A DNA stretch of 64,000 nt from Emiliania huxleyi CCMP1516 (taxonomy: Eukaryota; Haptophyta; Isochrysidales; Noelaerhabdaceae), in contig NW_005200600.1 in NCBI RefSeq assembly GCF_000372725.1, positions 524,295 to 588,294 of the forward strand, read 5' to 3'. Position 1 is the first letter of the stretch; each line of letters starts with the position of its first letter. Under the pieces are notes generated by a model. It was given only the letters and a program-made list of their open reading frames with translations, was not told the DNA's origin and did not search any database. A program made the position numbers and the translations under genes. Positions 31,797-41,069 of this stretch are shown one piece after another.

Positions 31797-32885
31797 ATGC
31801 CCGCCGTTCAGACCGCACGCGAGGGCGCACTCGCACGAGCGCGCTCGTCATCGCGCCTTTCGGTCTCGCGTGAGTCGGAGGCCACGCCTACGAGCGAGAG
31901 GCTGGACACCGACTTGGACTACGAGGCGGCTCTCTCGCGGCTCAAGGCAAGCTCGGCGCAGCAGGTGGCAGCACGGACACACTGGTCGCGGATGCCCTCG
32001 GCAGACGAGATGCTGGTGAAGCAGCACCTCGAGAAGTCCTCCCAAGGCAGCCGCCAACCGCTCGGCGTCAACTGCGCCGTCGAGGGCACCGTGGATGACA
32101 TCCCAACGCCACCGCTGCCGCCACCGACTGCCAGCGAGGAGCAGAGCCAGCCACCTCCAGAGCCGCCGTCTGCCAGCGAGACGGAGAGCCAGCCGGCGGA
32201 GACCCTGGTCGCGGCTGCTTCAACACCAGAGGCGCGACGCTCTCAGCTATCGTCAGAAGCACGGTATTCGCAGCCATCGCCCGCGTCATCTGGGGGCGGA
32301 GCCGGCAAGAAGTCGGTCGATCTGGTCATTGGCGGTGGAGCAACTCGCTCCCCAAGAAGGGCGGAGTATGGTGCCGCCAACCGCGGTCTGATCGATAGCT
32401 TCGAGAAGAGCGGGGTTGGCATGGCGATGCCAAGCCAGGCCTTCTCGCCCGGAGCCTACTCTTACATCCGCGCTAACTCAGCCTCGAACCCCTCCGGCAT
32501 CTCGTCGTCTACTCCCTCTTGCGACTCGAGTTGGCTGGCGTCCCCCAGCAACAGCATGACCTCCTCGCCACGCTTTGAGTCGGCTGTGAACTACCCGTCT
32601 CCGGCCGAGCCTTCGACGCCCAAGGGCATGGGCGAGGTGTTGAACGCCTCAATCTCGATCAAGGACAACCCCTTCTTTGTCAAGGCAAAGTCGTCGTCGA
32701 CGGTCGCGCCCAAGCCCAACCCCAGTGGGCCTGACACGTTGCAGAAGAAGTATGCGCCGACGACGCCCAGCAAGGCGACGGCGGGACCCTCCCAGGCCGC
32801 CGCGCCCTCCTGGCTGCGGTGCATTCTGCCCTGCTGCTTGGCCAAGCCTGGTGCTAGGTGGGGGATGGCGTCCCCTGCCGCTTGA
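31797..32885 (+). CDS. Disordered Ser/Pro-rich protein with cysteine-rich C-terminus
   Basis: The ATG at 31797 is the first in a more AT-rich leader (MPAVQTAREGALARARSSSR). The 362 residues are mostly Ser/Pro/Ala with repeated SxxS and SP sites, which suggests a phosphorylated, unfolded protein. The conserved-looking islands are DTDLDYEAALSRLKASSAQQ and GAANRGLIDSFEKSGVGMAM. The tail APSWLRCILPCCLAKPG has clustered cysteines next to aromatic and basic residues, as in palmitoylated membrane-associated proteins. I recognise no family. The frame remains open upstream, so a longer start is possible. Confidence 0.6.
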   Translation: MPAVQTAREGALARARSSSRLSVSRESEATPTSERLDTDLDYEAALSRLKASSAQQVAARTHWSRMPSADEMLVKQHLEKSSQGSRQPLGVNCAVEGTVDDIPTPPLPPPTASEEQSQPPPEPPSASETESQPAETLVAAASTPEARRSQLSSEARYSQPSPASSGGGAGKKSVDLVIGGGATRSPRRAEYGAANRGLIDSFEKSGVGMAMPSQAFSPGAYSYIRANSASNPSGISSSTPSCDSSWLASPSNSMTSSPRFESAVNYPSPAEPSTPKGMGEVLNASISIKDNPFFVKAKSSSTVAPKPNPSGPDTLQKKYAPTTPSKATAGPSQAAAPSWLRCILPCCLAKPGARWGMASPAA

Positions 32886-33241
32886 GCAGCCACACACTGC
32901 CAGACTGGACAAGGCGGGCGTTTCCGATGGCACTGTGGAGCGGAGAGGGGTCACGGGGGAGTTACTCGTTTTGCATCGAGGGTTGCTGCCGAGGCAGGTC
33001 GGCGGGGGGAGGGGGGCGGGGGGGCGTGTGGAGACCACAGGGTGCACAGCCACATTGCATAACGACCATAATTGGCAAGAGCGCAGCAAGAGCGCACAAT
33101 TGTCATTCTCAGTTCCAAGGTAGTAGTAGCTAGTACTTGCGGTGTCTTGCAGTGTCACTCAGTGGTGTTCGTACAAACAAAACAAAGTATTCGCGAAAGC
33201 GGCGCGAACGAGCCGGCCCGGGCCCCGCGGCCCGCGGCGGG
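32886..33241. other. Intergenic DNA ending at the transposon insertion site
   Basis: 3' flank of the preceding gene. Nothing coding is supported. The 8-bp GCGGCGGG at 33234-33241 is the left target duplication of the next element. Confidence 0.5.
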
Positions 33242-34126
33242 ACTGGTTGGGTAGTAGTCTAAGTTCTGAGCCTCGCGGCTTAACGGGTCTAAGTGTGGCT
33301 AGCCACGCTGGAGTGCTTACGCGGTCTAAGATCAGCGGGAGCCTCTTACACCGGCTAAGTCGGCCATGGCACGCGATATACGGCGCTCGCGCCCAAATTT
33401 TCTTCGCCTGCGCGGCGGGCGATCGATCCTCCTCATGCTCAGCAATCGCCGCCTCAGCATCCTCCTCTTCCGATTCTCGTTGCTGCTTCTTGAGCGCACT
33501 TCGGCGACATCTAGCCAAATAGTTCTCACAAATAGCCTCAAGCTCAAACAAACGCATGTCAGAGAAGCCTGTGTATGCTGGTCCTCTTTGAACGATCCGC
33601 GCGTGAGGTAGCATAGGGCCTTGTTGGCAGCAGCCAGCTTGTTGCGCTGCTTCGTTGCGATGAGCTGTCTGATTGGGATCGCAGAAGTGCATGCCAAGCA
33701 CCGCCACGATCTTGAAGCAGAACACATCGCAACCGCATCGTCCGCACTGCCATCGGCATGCCGCGCCCGCCGCTTCGCCGCAGCCGCCTTAAGGCACGCA
33801 TAGCGGCAGCACATGGTACGGTGCGCGTACTTGAGCAGGCGTTGCGCGCCGCAAGTAGCGCACTGGCCCTGGGAGACGGCGATATGGCGGCGTCGTGCGC
33901 GGCATACGCTGGTCGGGACCGCGTCCAGGTATTTTTCGGGTAAACCTGGACTTTTGCAGGTATACCCGGGTTTTACCCGGAGTTGGCCTCGTGTCGTCTA
34001 AGTTCATGGCCCCCGGCCTTCCAGCGTCTAAGTCTGAGCCCGGCTCCGTGCGGGGGCTAAGTTGAGCGCTCGCTCGCTGCAGAGGCTAAGTGTAGAGCGA
34101 CCCTCTAGCCCTACTACCCAACCATT
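33242..34126. mobile_element. 885-bp TIR DNA transposon, probably non-autonomous, 8-bp TSD
   Basis: The ends form a 16-bp inverted repeat (left ACTGGTTGGGTAGTAG, right complement AATGGTTGGGTAGTAG) bordered by GCGGCGGG on both sides. Both flanks of the interior carry (T/G)CTAAG(T) repeats: four on the left (33257-33357) and four on the right (34000-34090), in direct orientation. The minus strand of the middle encodes Cys/His-rich and helical fragments (CATCGAQRLLKYAHRTMCC, then RLFELEAICENYLARCRRSA) in more than one frame, without a recognisable transposase core. An 8-bp TSD is usual for hAT-type elements, but the ends are not typical, so the superfamily is open. It sits in the 3' flank of the next gene, 32 bp from its stop. 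Confidence 0.8.
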
Positions 34127-34158
34127 GCGGCGGGGGGGCAAGTCTCCCCCAAGCATCG

Positions 34159-35556
34159 TCACAACAGCCTCAGCTTGGCGAGGCCCCGCTTGGGCATTCG
34201 ACTGTAGACGCGAGTGAGACTGGTGATCTGCTCGGGCACAACCTCCAGCGCGAGGCGCCGCCATACGCCACTCCCCTCCCCCACGTCCCCACCACACGCG
34301 CGCGCCAGCACCTCGCCCTCGGCACGGGTGAGCTTCGCCGTCCTGCTTGTGAGGGGCTGCCGGTCCGAGCGAGGCTCCAGCTGGCGGCAGTGGAAGCAGG
34401 GCACCTGCTGCTCGGCGGGCGGCCGTTCGAACTCGCTCGCCGGGACGCCGAATGCCGCCGCGCGCGCGACGCGCTCCGCGCCGCACATCCTCCGCGTGAT
34501 CTGCGTGGAGCGTACCACCCAAAAAAGGGTGTGTGCGCGGCGGTACTGGAACTGCTCGGGCGGGCCCAGGGCCAAGGACGGCATGGCCAGCATGGTGAAG
34601 CACATCATGTCGGGGCAATAGTGCGACGGCCAGATGAAGTTGGCGTTCCACGCCAGGTAGAGCCGGAGCCACTCTGGCGAGAGGTCCTGCTGGCCGCCGG
34701 CGCGAAAGGCGCCGAGCGGCGCGAGCAGAAGGGCCATCCCCGCACGCGCATTGTCGGGCCAGAAGGCGAAGGAGAGGTTGGAGAGGACCGCCTCGCAGAT
34801 GTTGAGCCGCATGATTGCGTTGAGGACGTCGCTCAGCGAGCGCAGCGCCACGCCCGTCGCCTCGCCGGCCCGGTCCAGCCGCCGCAGCTCCTCGAATGCG
34901 TTGATGGAGGCGAGGACGGACTCGCCTTTTAGGGCGAGGAAGAAGCCCATCAGCGCGTCGCGCACCGAGAAAGGGCGCGACCGCTCGCCCGTCGAGCCCT
35001 CCAGGTACAGCGACTCATACCAGTGTGCAAGTGCGCGGTGCGAGCCATCGCCGAGCGCAAGAAGGGTCTCAAACAGGTAGATGCTGGCGACGAAACGCCT
35101 GCAGAGAGCGGGAAACGCGAGGCTATGCTCGTCGCGGACCGCCGTGCCAAAGTACACGCTCTCGTGAAAGGCGTCGTTGCCGACCGTCTGCTCGGCCATG
35201 AAGAGGAATGCAGGGTGCACCGCGAGCACCTCCGGCAGCGTGTCCAGCACCAGCTCCGTCACATCGACCGGGTCCTCGGCCAAGACCTCGGCTGGCAGAA
35301 ACGCGCCCGGAGGCTCGGCAGGAACGTCCTCGGAACGCGGCTGCAGGTGCATGTCGGCGCGGGCCCTCGCAAGATCCGCGCTCGAAAGGACGACGCGGCC
35401 AGTGACGGCGTCGACCAGCTCGCTCGCAGCGAGGAGGCGCTGGTACACAGATTGGACGTGCTCCGGATCGGCGACGCGAGGAAGCGGGGCCGAGGCGAGC
35501 AGAGCCGCGACGGGCGTCACCAGAGGCAGCCAGCGCGGTGGTCGGAATCCTTTCAT
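34159..35556 (-). CDS. Unrecognised 465-residue protein
   Basis: I take the ATG at 35556 (MKGFRPPRWLPLVTPVAALL); the frame is open further upstream but there it overlaps the divergent JmjC gene. The start is a plausible signal or anchor segment. Later stretches look conserved: VDVTELVLDTLPEVLAVHPA, ASIYLFETLLALGDGSHRAL, FSVRDALMGFFLALKGESVL, and NANFIWPSHYCPDMMCFTML. CFHCRQLEP near the C-terminus has a lone C-x2-C pair. I cannot assign a family. The TIR transposon lies just after its stop. Confidence 0.6.
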   Translation of the reverse strand: MKGFRPPRWLPLVTPVAALLASAPLPRVADPEHVQSVYQRLLAASELVDAVTGRVVLSSADLARARADMHLQPRSEDVPAEPPGAFLPAEVLAEDPVDVTELVLDTLPEVLAVHPAFLFMAEQTVGNDAFHESVYFGTAVRDEHSLAFPALCRRFVASIYLFETLLALGDGSHRALAHWYESLYLEGSTGERSRPFSVRDALMGFFLALKGESVLASINAFEELRRLDRAGEATGVALRSLSDVLNAIMRLNICEAVLSNLSFAFWPDNARAGMALLLAPLGAFRAGGQQDLSPEWLRLYLAWNANFIWPSHYCPDMMCFTMLAMPSLALGPPEQFQYRRAHTLFWVVRSTQITRRMCGAERVARAAAFGVPASEFERPPAEQQVPCFHCRQLEPRSDRQPLTSRTAKLTRAEGEVLARACGGDVGEGSGVWRRLALEVVPEQITSLTRVYSRMPKRGLAKLRLL

Positions 35557-35728
35557 AGACCGGCTCGTGCAGCGTCGGCGGAACCAGGAATGAAAAAAAA
35601 AACGAGCCCTGATGCTGGACCTGCCCCGGGCACGGCGCTGGCAAGAGCTGCAGCCACGCCCTGCCCTGCTGACAGCTACGACAGCTACGTCGAAAGCAGC
35701 TACGTCGAAAGCACCGTACCGCGGGTAC
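35557..35728. promoter_or_regulatory. Compact divergent promoter
   Basis: The minus-strand gene starts at 35556. The first in-frame ATG of the plus-strand JmjC gene is at 35612, and the better start is at 35729. This leaves 55 to 172 bp for both promoters. A short A-run (35588-35597) is the only marked feature. Confidence 0.45.
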
Positions 35729-37632
35729 ATGTCGGCTACCTTCCTCGCGGCCGCATCGCGCCGGCAGCAGGACGCCGCGTCCCAGGCAGGGCCAGGACCC
35801 AGCCTGCCTGCCGGCTTCCTTCCGCTACCGGTGGTCGACGGCGCGACGCTGACGTACGAGCGCTTTCTGCGCGAGTACGCGCTGCCGCGGCAGCCCTGCC
35901 TCATCACCAACCTCGGGCCAAGCTGGCGCGCGCGGGAGTGGAACGCCGAGTACCTGCTAGCGCACGAGGGCGTGGACCAAACACACCGGGTGCACATGGC
36001 GGACGGGCCGCCGCAGGAGGCAAAGGAGAGGCAGCGCTGTATCCGAGCGACTGCGAGTCGACTGCTCGCGGCTGAACCCAGCCTCCTCTGCGTGTCTAGG
36101 CGGACGACGGTCGGCAAGGCGCTCGAGGCGGTGAGGCGTGCCGGCGGGCGGCCAGTCTACCTCTCCGCGTGGGACTACGTGCGTGAAAACAGTGGCGCGC
36201 TCAAGCTGAGGTTGGGACCATGGACGTGTCCAGGACACGCCCGATGTATGTGTGAAAACAGGCGCGCTGCAGGCCGATTTCGACGTGCCTCGCTACTTCG
36301 AGCGTGCTCCGGCCTGGCTGCGCGAGAGCGTCGCCCTGGATGCAGAGTCGCTAGAGCGGAATTCAACTGCCTCACGATCTGAGGTCCTACCTACTAGGAA
36401 CGTGGTGCTTGGCAACGCTGCCACCGACATGAAGTGGCTCTACATCGGCGCGGCCAGCTCTATCCGACACCCCTCACCTGACTCTGTAGCGGCTTCCTGT
36501 AGCGGCTTCCTCCACTGACTAGGCACGGCCGGCTCTGGCTCTGAAACACACGTCGACACGAACCTCACCTCGGCCTGGCTGTGGGTGGCCGCGGGAGAGA
36601 AGGAGTGGGTCTGCGCGCACGGCGGCGACCACGAACTGCTCACGAGCGGCAGCGGGAGCCGCGCGTTCGGGTACAAGGACGACGACGACGACGGCGGTGC
36701 GCCGATTCCACCTCTTCCATCGAGCCGCAGTCTTCGCTCTCTCCCTCGCGTGTTCCCTCTCCCTCCCCCTCTCCCTCACCCTCGCCCCCGCCCCCACCCC
36801 TACCGAGGCGCGCCGCTCCCCGACCTCTTCGCACGCGACCTCTTCGAGGCGTGGCCTCACGCCCGCTCTGCGCGGCTCTACCGCGGCGTGCAGCGCGCCG
36901 GTGACGCGCGCCACAGCCCGGTGCCGGCGCGTGGCGCATCCGTCCATCCTTCTCGGAGCCTGTCCCGCAGGGGACGTGTGCTACAACCCGAGCCGGTGCG
37001 TGCACGCCGTGCGCAACTTGGGTGGCCCGGCCGGCGTGGTCACTTCGCTCACGCACAACTTTGTGGACGCGAGCAACTTGGCGGACGTGGCCGCCGACGC
37101 GACGCGTTCGATCAACGAGGAGCTGCTGCCCATGGCACGCCGCCTCAGGCGCGTGTCGAGACGCCGGCAGCGTCGCTGGAGCTTCCCGGGCCCGTGTAGG
37201 CGCGCAGCCTCAAGCCGCGCAGTTTCCTCAAGTCGCTGGCAAAGTCGTTGCGCATCGAGCGGGAGGCGCTGGTCGCAGCGCTCGTCGAGCTGCCGCAACT
37301 GCTGAGCGACGAGCGGCTCGAGGAGGTGGTCGCGTGCGCCGCGGCGGGCGCCGAGCCGGACAGCCGCGCCGCGGACGGCGCGAGCGCGCCCGCCGCGGCG
37401 GCGCTGGGTGGCACCTTCCGTGACGCTCTCGGGGTCTTCATTAGGTGGTGCGGCCGCTGGCCCCGACGGTGTGGCGAGGCTGCTGCGCGCGGAGCTGCAC
37501 GGCCGGATGGCGGCGGTGCGACCCGCGTTTGAGCGCGCGGCGCGCGGGCTGAGGGAGGCGTTGCAGCTCGACGCCGATGGCGACACGCCGACAGTGCATG
37601 CATCGAGCACGGAGCAGCCAGCCTGCACTTGA
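35729..37632 (+). CDS. JmjC-domain 2-oxoglutarate dioxygenase, JMJD4-like
   Basis: The cupin begins DGATLTYERFLREYALPRQP and CLITNLGPSWRAREWNAEYL. After PVYLSAWDYVRENS an intron (36192-36261) is removed in phase 1 to give SALQADFDVPRYFERAP. A second (36448-36522, GC-AG) gives MKWLYIGTAGSGSETHVDTN, where HVD is the iron-binding H-x-D. SAWLWVAAGEKEWV follows, and VCYNPSRCVHAVRNL supplies the second iron histidine, then SLTHNFVDASNL. This pattern is that of JmjC hydroxylases such as JMJD4 (a lysyl hydroxylase of translation factor eRF1) and JMJD6-type enzymes. The C-terminal part (about 37200-37632) is helical. ATG 35612 is an alternative start. Exons after 36700 are approximate. Confidence 0.85.
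36192..36261 (+). other. GT-AG intron with 15-bp flanking duplication
   Basis: GAAAACAGTGGCGCGCT (36185-36201) and GAAAACAGGCGCGCT (36254-36268) flank the intron. Donor and acceptor lie at the same site in the two copies, and both are phase 1. Confidence 0.8.
36448..36522 (+). other. GC-AG intron with 15-bp flanking duplication
   Basis: GGCGCGGCCAGCTCT (36447-36461) and GGCACGGCCGGCTCT (36522-36536) flank it. GC at 36448 and TAG at 36520-36522 restore the JmjC sequence exactly. No GT donor in phase exists nearby. Confidence 0.8.
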
Positions 37633-37984
37633 AGGACTCTACGACTTGTGGAGCGTGGCATGTGTGAATGCTGGCCTGATGCTGGCGAGTACCATAATCG
37701 TGGCTGGCCGGGGGAAAAAATGGTCTTAAATGTTTATTAATATGTCTCTGGCTCTATTGCAACCTATGCAGTCGCTCAACGCAATGCGACGTAGCGTCCC
37801 ACGCCTCTCATCGACCTGGTAGAGCCGTACAAGCGGCGGCTGCATCTGGCTGCTAGCTCATGCACATGCACATGGGACGGACATGCGCATGTGCATGTGC
37901 ATGTGCATGTGCATGTGCATGTGCATGCAGCGCCGGACCGACCCCACCGCGGCCACCACCGACGAGCACCACACCACCACTCGG
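37633..37984. repeat. Convergent 3' region with (CATGTG)n microsatellite
   Basis: AATAAA occurs on the minus strand at 37733-37738. A hexamer microsatellite with CATGTG/CACATG units covers about 37859-37927, just downstream of the next minus-strand gene's stop. Confidence 0.7.
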
Positions 37985-38899
37985 TCACCCGGCACCAACG
38001 CAATGGTTTCTCAGCGCCACGAGCACGTACGCGAGGATGTAAGCGGGCAGGAAGGCGAGCAGCAGCGGCGCCAGCACCAAGATTGCGATCCGGAGCGAGC
38101 GTCTCACGCGGCGCTCCTCGGCGGCGGCGGCGTCAGAGATGAAGCTGGCGCGCGCGGCGACGGCGGCGGCCGCCCTCTCGAGCTCGGCCAGCGTGACGGC
38201 GCACATTCGGGGCGGCTGCAGCGTCTGCTCCAGTGCTCGGAGCGAGGGCCACGCCACAACGCTCGCCCGCGCGGTGGCGAGGACCAGCGGCCTCTGATCG
38301 TCTCCGCTCAGCGTGGTGAAGGCGAAGCTCGCCTCCGCATCAACGCGCGGGTTTGCTCGGCCGAGGTCGATGCGGAGGGTGCACGACTCGGCGACCACGC
38401 CAATGGAGAGGTCAAAGTCCGCAAACGCGTGCAGCTCGGCCGTCGCACCTCCGAGCAGCGACTGGTCGGCGATAGAGAGGACGGGCGCGAGCTGCTCCGC
38501 CCGGCTCGACGAGGCGAGCTGACGCACCGCCGCAGCGGCGGCTGCAGCTCGGAGCGTCTCGCCGTGCGGCTGCACAAGCTCGTACTGCAGCCTCGCCAAA
38601 TCGGCATCGAGCTGAGGAGGCACCGATCCGGTGTGTACGCAGGGCAGCGCCGAAGCGGCCTGATAGAACGCGGCTGCCTGGTCGGATAGGCGCGCGTTCA
38701 TCGCTGCCACCCGCTCGACTGCGTCAGGGCTGGAGAGGCTGTCAAGCCAGGTCTGCAGCGCAATCACCGTCCTTCGCCGCCGCGCAGCAAATGCGATTGC
38801 GTGCGCCGCCGATGCGACGGTCGGCACAGCCCACCTCTTGACTGTCGCCTCGTGGCGTTCCACCGCGGGTGCGAGCGGCTGGTCGAGCCGGTTGTCCAT
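37985..38899 (-). CDS. Unrecognised tail-anchored protein
   Basis: The ATG at 38899 gives MDNRLDQPLAPAVERHEATV; 304 residues without an intron. The body is Ala-rich and helical (AHAIAFAARRRRTVIALQTW; VERVAAMNARLSDQAAAFYQ), with one beta-like stretch (AFADFDLSIGVVAESCTLRI). The end is a single long hydrophobic segment (LRIAILVLAPLLLAFLPAYI LAYVLVAL) followed by RNHCVGAG, so it is probably inserted post-translationally as a C-terminal anchor with a cytosolic bulk. I recognise no family. Local codon use agrees with neighbouring genes. Confidence 0.65.
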   Translation of the reverse strand: MDNRLDQPLAPAVERHEATVKRWAVPTVASAAHAIAFAARRRRTVIALQTWLDSLSSPDAVERVAAMNARLSDQAAAFYQAASALPCVHTGSVPPQLDADLARLQYELVQPHGETLRAAAAAAAVRQLASSSRAEQLAPVLSIADQSLLGGATAELHAFADFDLSIGVVAESCTLRIDLGRANPRVDAEASFAFTTLSGDDQRPLVLATARASVVAWPSLRALEQTLQPPRMCAVTLAELERAAAAVAARASFISDAAAAEERRVRRSLRIAILVLAPLLLAFLPAYILAYVLVALRNHCVGAG

Positions 38900-38944
38900 G
38901 GGTCCTGCCGCCCTGGCTGCCGCGCGCCAGGAGGCGGCGAGCGC

Positions 38945-39900
38945 GGCAAGGCCAGCCAAAAGAAATCGCGCGCTTTAGAGTGAAAGTTCCTGCCCAAGAC
39001 TACGAGGAGGACGAACCAGTGGAAATCCAGTTGTCAGATGTCACGATGCATCCGAAGGGGAACCCAGCGCCGGCATCATCCGTAGAGGCACGAGTGTTCG
39101 AAGAGAGAGTGGACCTGAGCAACAACATGACCTGTAGGCAAATGATCGGTGTGGGAGTCAGAAATGTTGTCCTTGCGCGAGGGGAGCTCGATAGACTCGA
39201 GGGGCCAGGATACGCCGCGAGGAGGACGGAGTTGCGCCGACAGGCGAAAGAAGCCGCGAGAACAAGGGACCGGCAGGTGGCGGCGTCGCAGGACGAGGCA
39301 GAAGAGAACAACGCGTCAGAGGAGGAAGTGACAAGGGAGAGAACGACGAGGGTGGGACGACCGCGAGGTGGCATGAAGGTTGCAGCGAGAATAGGCGAGA
39401 GACTGCGAAGAGAGATAGGAAGAGGCAGACTCCCTAGGGTGGGCGACGGATAGCGCACCACACACCTCTCCTTAAAATCCCTGTGTGGTGGCGGCGTGCC
39501 GTCCTCCCATCCCTCCCTTGGGTTGTCTGTTTTCTTTCTTTCTTTCTTTTGCCCAAGCCGGAATTTTTATATAGCAGCTGCTCTCTCTCTACCCGGGCTG
39601 ACTTTCTCGCCCGAGGCTCGCCGTGGCCCCACTGACCCCACACGGCAGCCTCTGCTCGCGTTTTCGCCAGGACCTTCGTCCGGGCCCATGGCCGGCACGC
39701 CATCGTCGATTCCGGTTTCCGCGCGCTCGGCTCCACCGGACGGCTTCTTGTGGCTCTCGTCGAGAGCGTTTTGGCGGCCCGGCGGGCCGGCGGGTGGGAG
39801 ACTCTGTGTCGTCTGATGTGTCACTGTGTACGTCACATCGGTTTTGATAACAAGCACGGTCGATCCATCAAAGCGGCAAGCAAGGCCGGCCAAAAGAAAT
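38945..39900 (+). repeat. Dispersed element, copy A, with an open frame and common 3' end
   Basis: An open frame ending at 39453 encodes FRVKVPAQDYEEDEPVEIQL, ARGELDRLEGPGYAARRTEL, then a charged helical part and GERLRREIGRGRLPRVGDG. About 100 bases later comes CCATCCCTCCCTTGGG and TTGTCTG, then (TTTC)n ending near 39550. Partial copies elsewhere share this 3' end but start at different points, as in 5'-truncated retroposons. AAGGCC(A/G)GCCAAAAGAAATCG occurs at both about 38948 and 39885, so the whole segment is flanked by direct repeats. No reverse transcriptase is present here. The ORF may belong to the element or to a captured gene. Confidence 0.55.
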
Positions 39901-40026
39901 CGGTCGGCCCAGCGGTGCGTGAAAGTTCGCGGCAGCGACCGCTTGGGGGACGCTCCAATCTCCCATTTGACCCCTGCCGCCGCCAGCTGCGATCTTCAAT
40001 CTCCAATCGTGTTGAGTTGCTGACAT

Positions 40027-40788
40027 ATGCTGCTGCTCTACCCCGCGATCCCCAGCTTTTCGCGCGCAAGTACCGTCCGACTCTCGACAGCCGGCGACCC
40101 TTTTGAGCTGGTAGGGGTGACTCCCGACGCGAGTGCCGCCGAGATCCGAGCGGCCTACCGCCGGCGCTCCAAATCGCTGCATCCTGATGCTGGGGGCGAC
40201 CCGACGGCCTTCGCGGCCCTTGTCGAAGCGTACGCGATGCTGCAGGACGACGATCAGCGCGCGGCTGCGGCCGCTCAGCGGAGGGACAGCCTCGACTTTG
40301 CGTCGAGCAGAGGCCGCGTCTATGGCGCGAGTGACTCGCTGCGGCAGTCAGCGGCGGAGGTGCAGGACGGGGCGCGGGAGAGGTACTCTCGGGCAGTCTC
40401 CAGGTCGGACGCCGCTGAGGCTGGCCGCTCCGCACTGGCCGCCCGCCGAGCGCGTATGGCGAAGCAGGCCAAGGCAGCGGCGGCGAGGCGGGAGTCGGGA
40501 GGCCGAGGCGGAGGCGGAGGGAGAGGCGGAGGCCGAGGCGGAGGCGGAGGCGTCGCGAGGTCATCGACATCGCCGCAGATGCTGGCGGGGCGCCGCAGGG
40601 CGAAGGCTCAGCAGCCCGCGGGGACGGGGGGTGTCCAGCAGCTGCTGGAGAAGCGGCTGGGAAAGGGTGCCTTCCGTGCGATTGTGATCTGCTCGGGCGT
40701 GCTCTGCTACCCGCTCATGGCGTACGGCGCGCTCGCCAAGGCGGCCGCCCGGGCCGCCGGAGCAGCTGCCGGGGTGCCGGGCGAGTAG
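40027..40788 (+). CDS. J-domain (DnaJ) protein with C-terminal membrane segment
   Basis: The ATG at 40027 gives MLLLYPAIPSFSRASTVRLS, a possible organelle targeting peptide. The J domain is DPFELVGVTPDASAAEIRAA, YRRRSKSLHPDAGGDP (HPD tripeptide present) and FAALVEAYAMLQDDDQR, so it should stimulate an Hsp70. It lacks the Gly/Phe and zinc regions of class I and II proteins. A Gly-rich linker (GGRGGGGGRGGG) leads to a C-terminal hydrophobic segment, FRAIVICSGVLCYPLMAYGA, so it is probably membrane-bound and recruits Hsp70 locally. The single exon is 253 residues long. AATAAA lies 146 bases after the stop at 40934-40939. Confidence 0.88.
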   Translation: MLLLYPAIPSFSRASTVRLSTAGDPFELVGVTPDASAAEIRAAYRRRSKSLHPDAGGDPTAFAALVEAYAMLQDDDQRAAAAAQRRDSLDFASSRGRVYGASDSLRQSAAEVQDGARERYSRAVSRSDAAEAGRSALAARRARMAKQAKAAAARRESGGRGGGGGRGGGRGGGGGVARSSTSPQMLAGRRRAKAQQPAGTGGVQQLLEKRLGKGAFRAIVICSGVLCYPLMAYGALAKAAARAAGAAAGVPGE

Positions 40789-40933
40789 TATGTTACAAGG
40801 TGTGACGCCGGAGAGGGTTCCTTGCCGTTTTCGATGTTGGTTCATGAGTAAATGCGTCGGATTTTGTCATTGTGTGGACTGTGCTTTTGTGAAAGGTGAG
40901 GCTCAACGCAATCGGCCATGGATCGCGCCGCAA

Positions 40934-40939
40934 AATAAA
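40934..40939 (+). promoter_or_regulatory. Poly(A) signal AATAAA
   Basis: It lies downstream of the DnaJ stop and ahead of the convergent exchanger gene. It could serve the J-domain gene. Confidence 0.4.
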
Positions 40940-41069
40940 TACATCTGATCGAGAGCAATGGCGAAGGGGTGATGGCTGATGCTGATGGGACTGGAAATTG
41001 AACAGTTTGAAGAGGTGGGTCCCGAGAGGGCGAGAGCCGGGGGCGTGCGGACGTGATGATCGCCTGCTC

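Noticed and set aside
37859-37927. Regular CATGTG array as a possible CRISPR or structured RNA
   Set aside because: It is a simple hexamer microsatellite without spacers, in a eukaryotic intergenic region.
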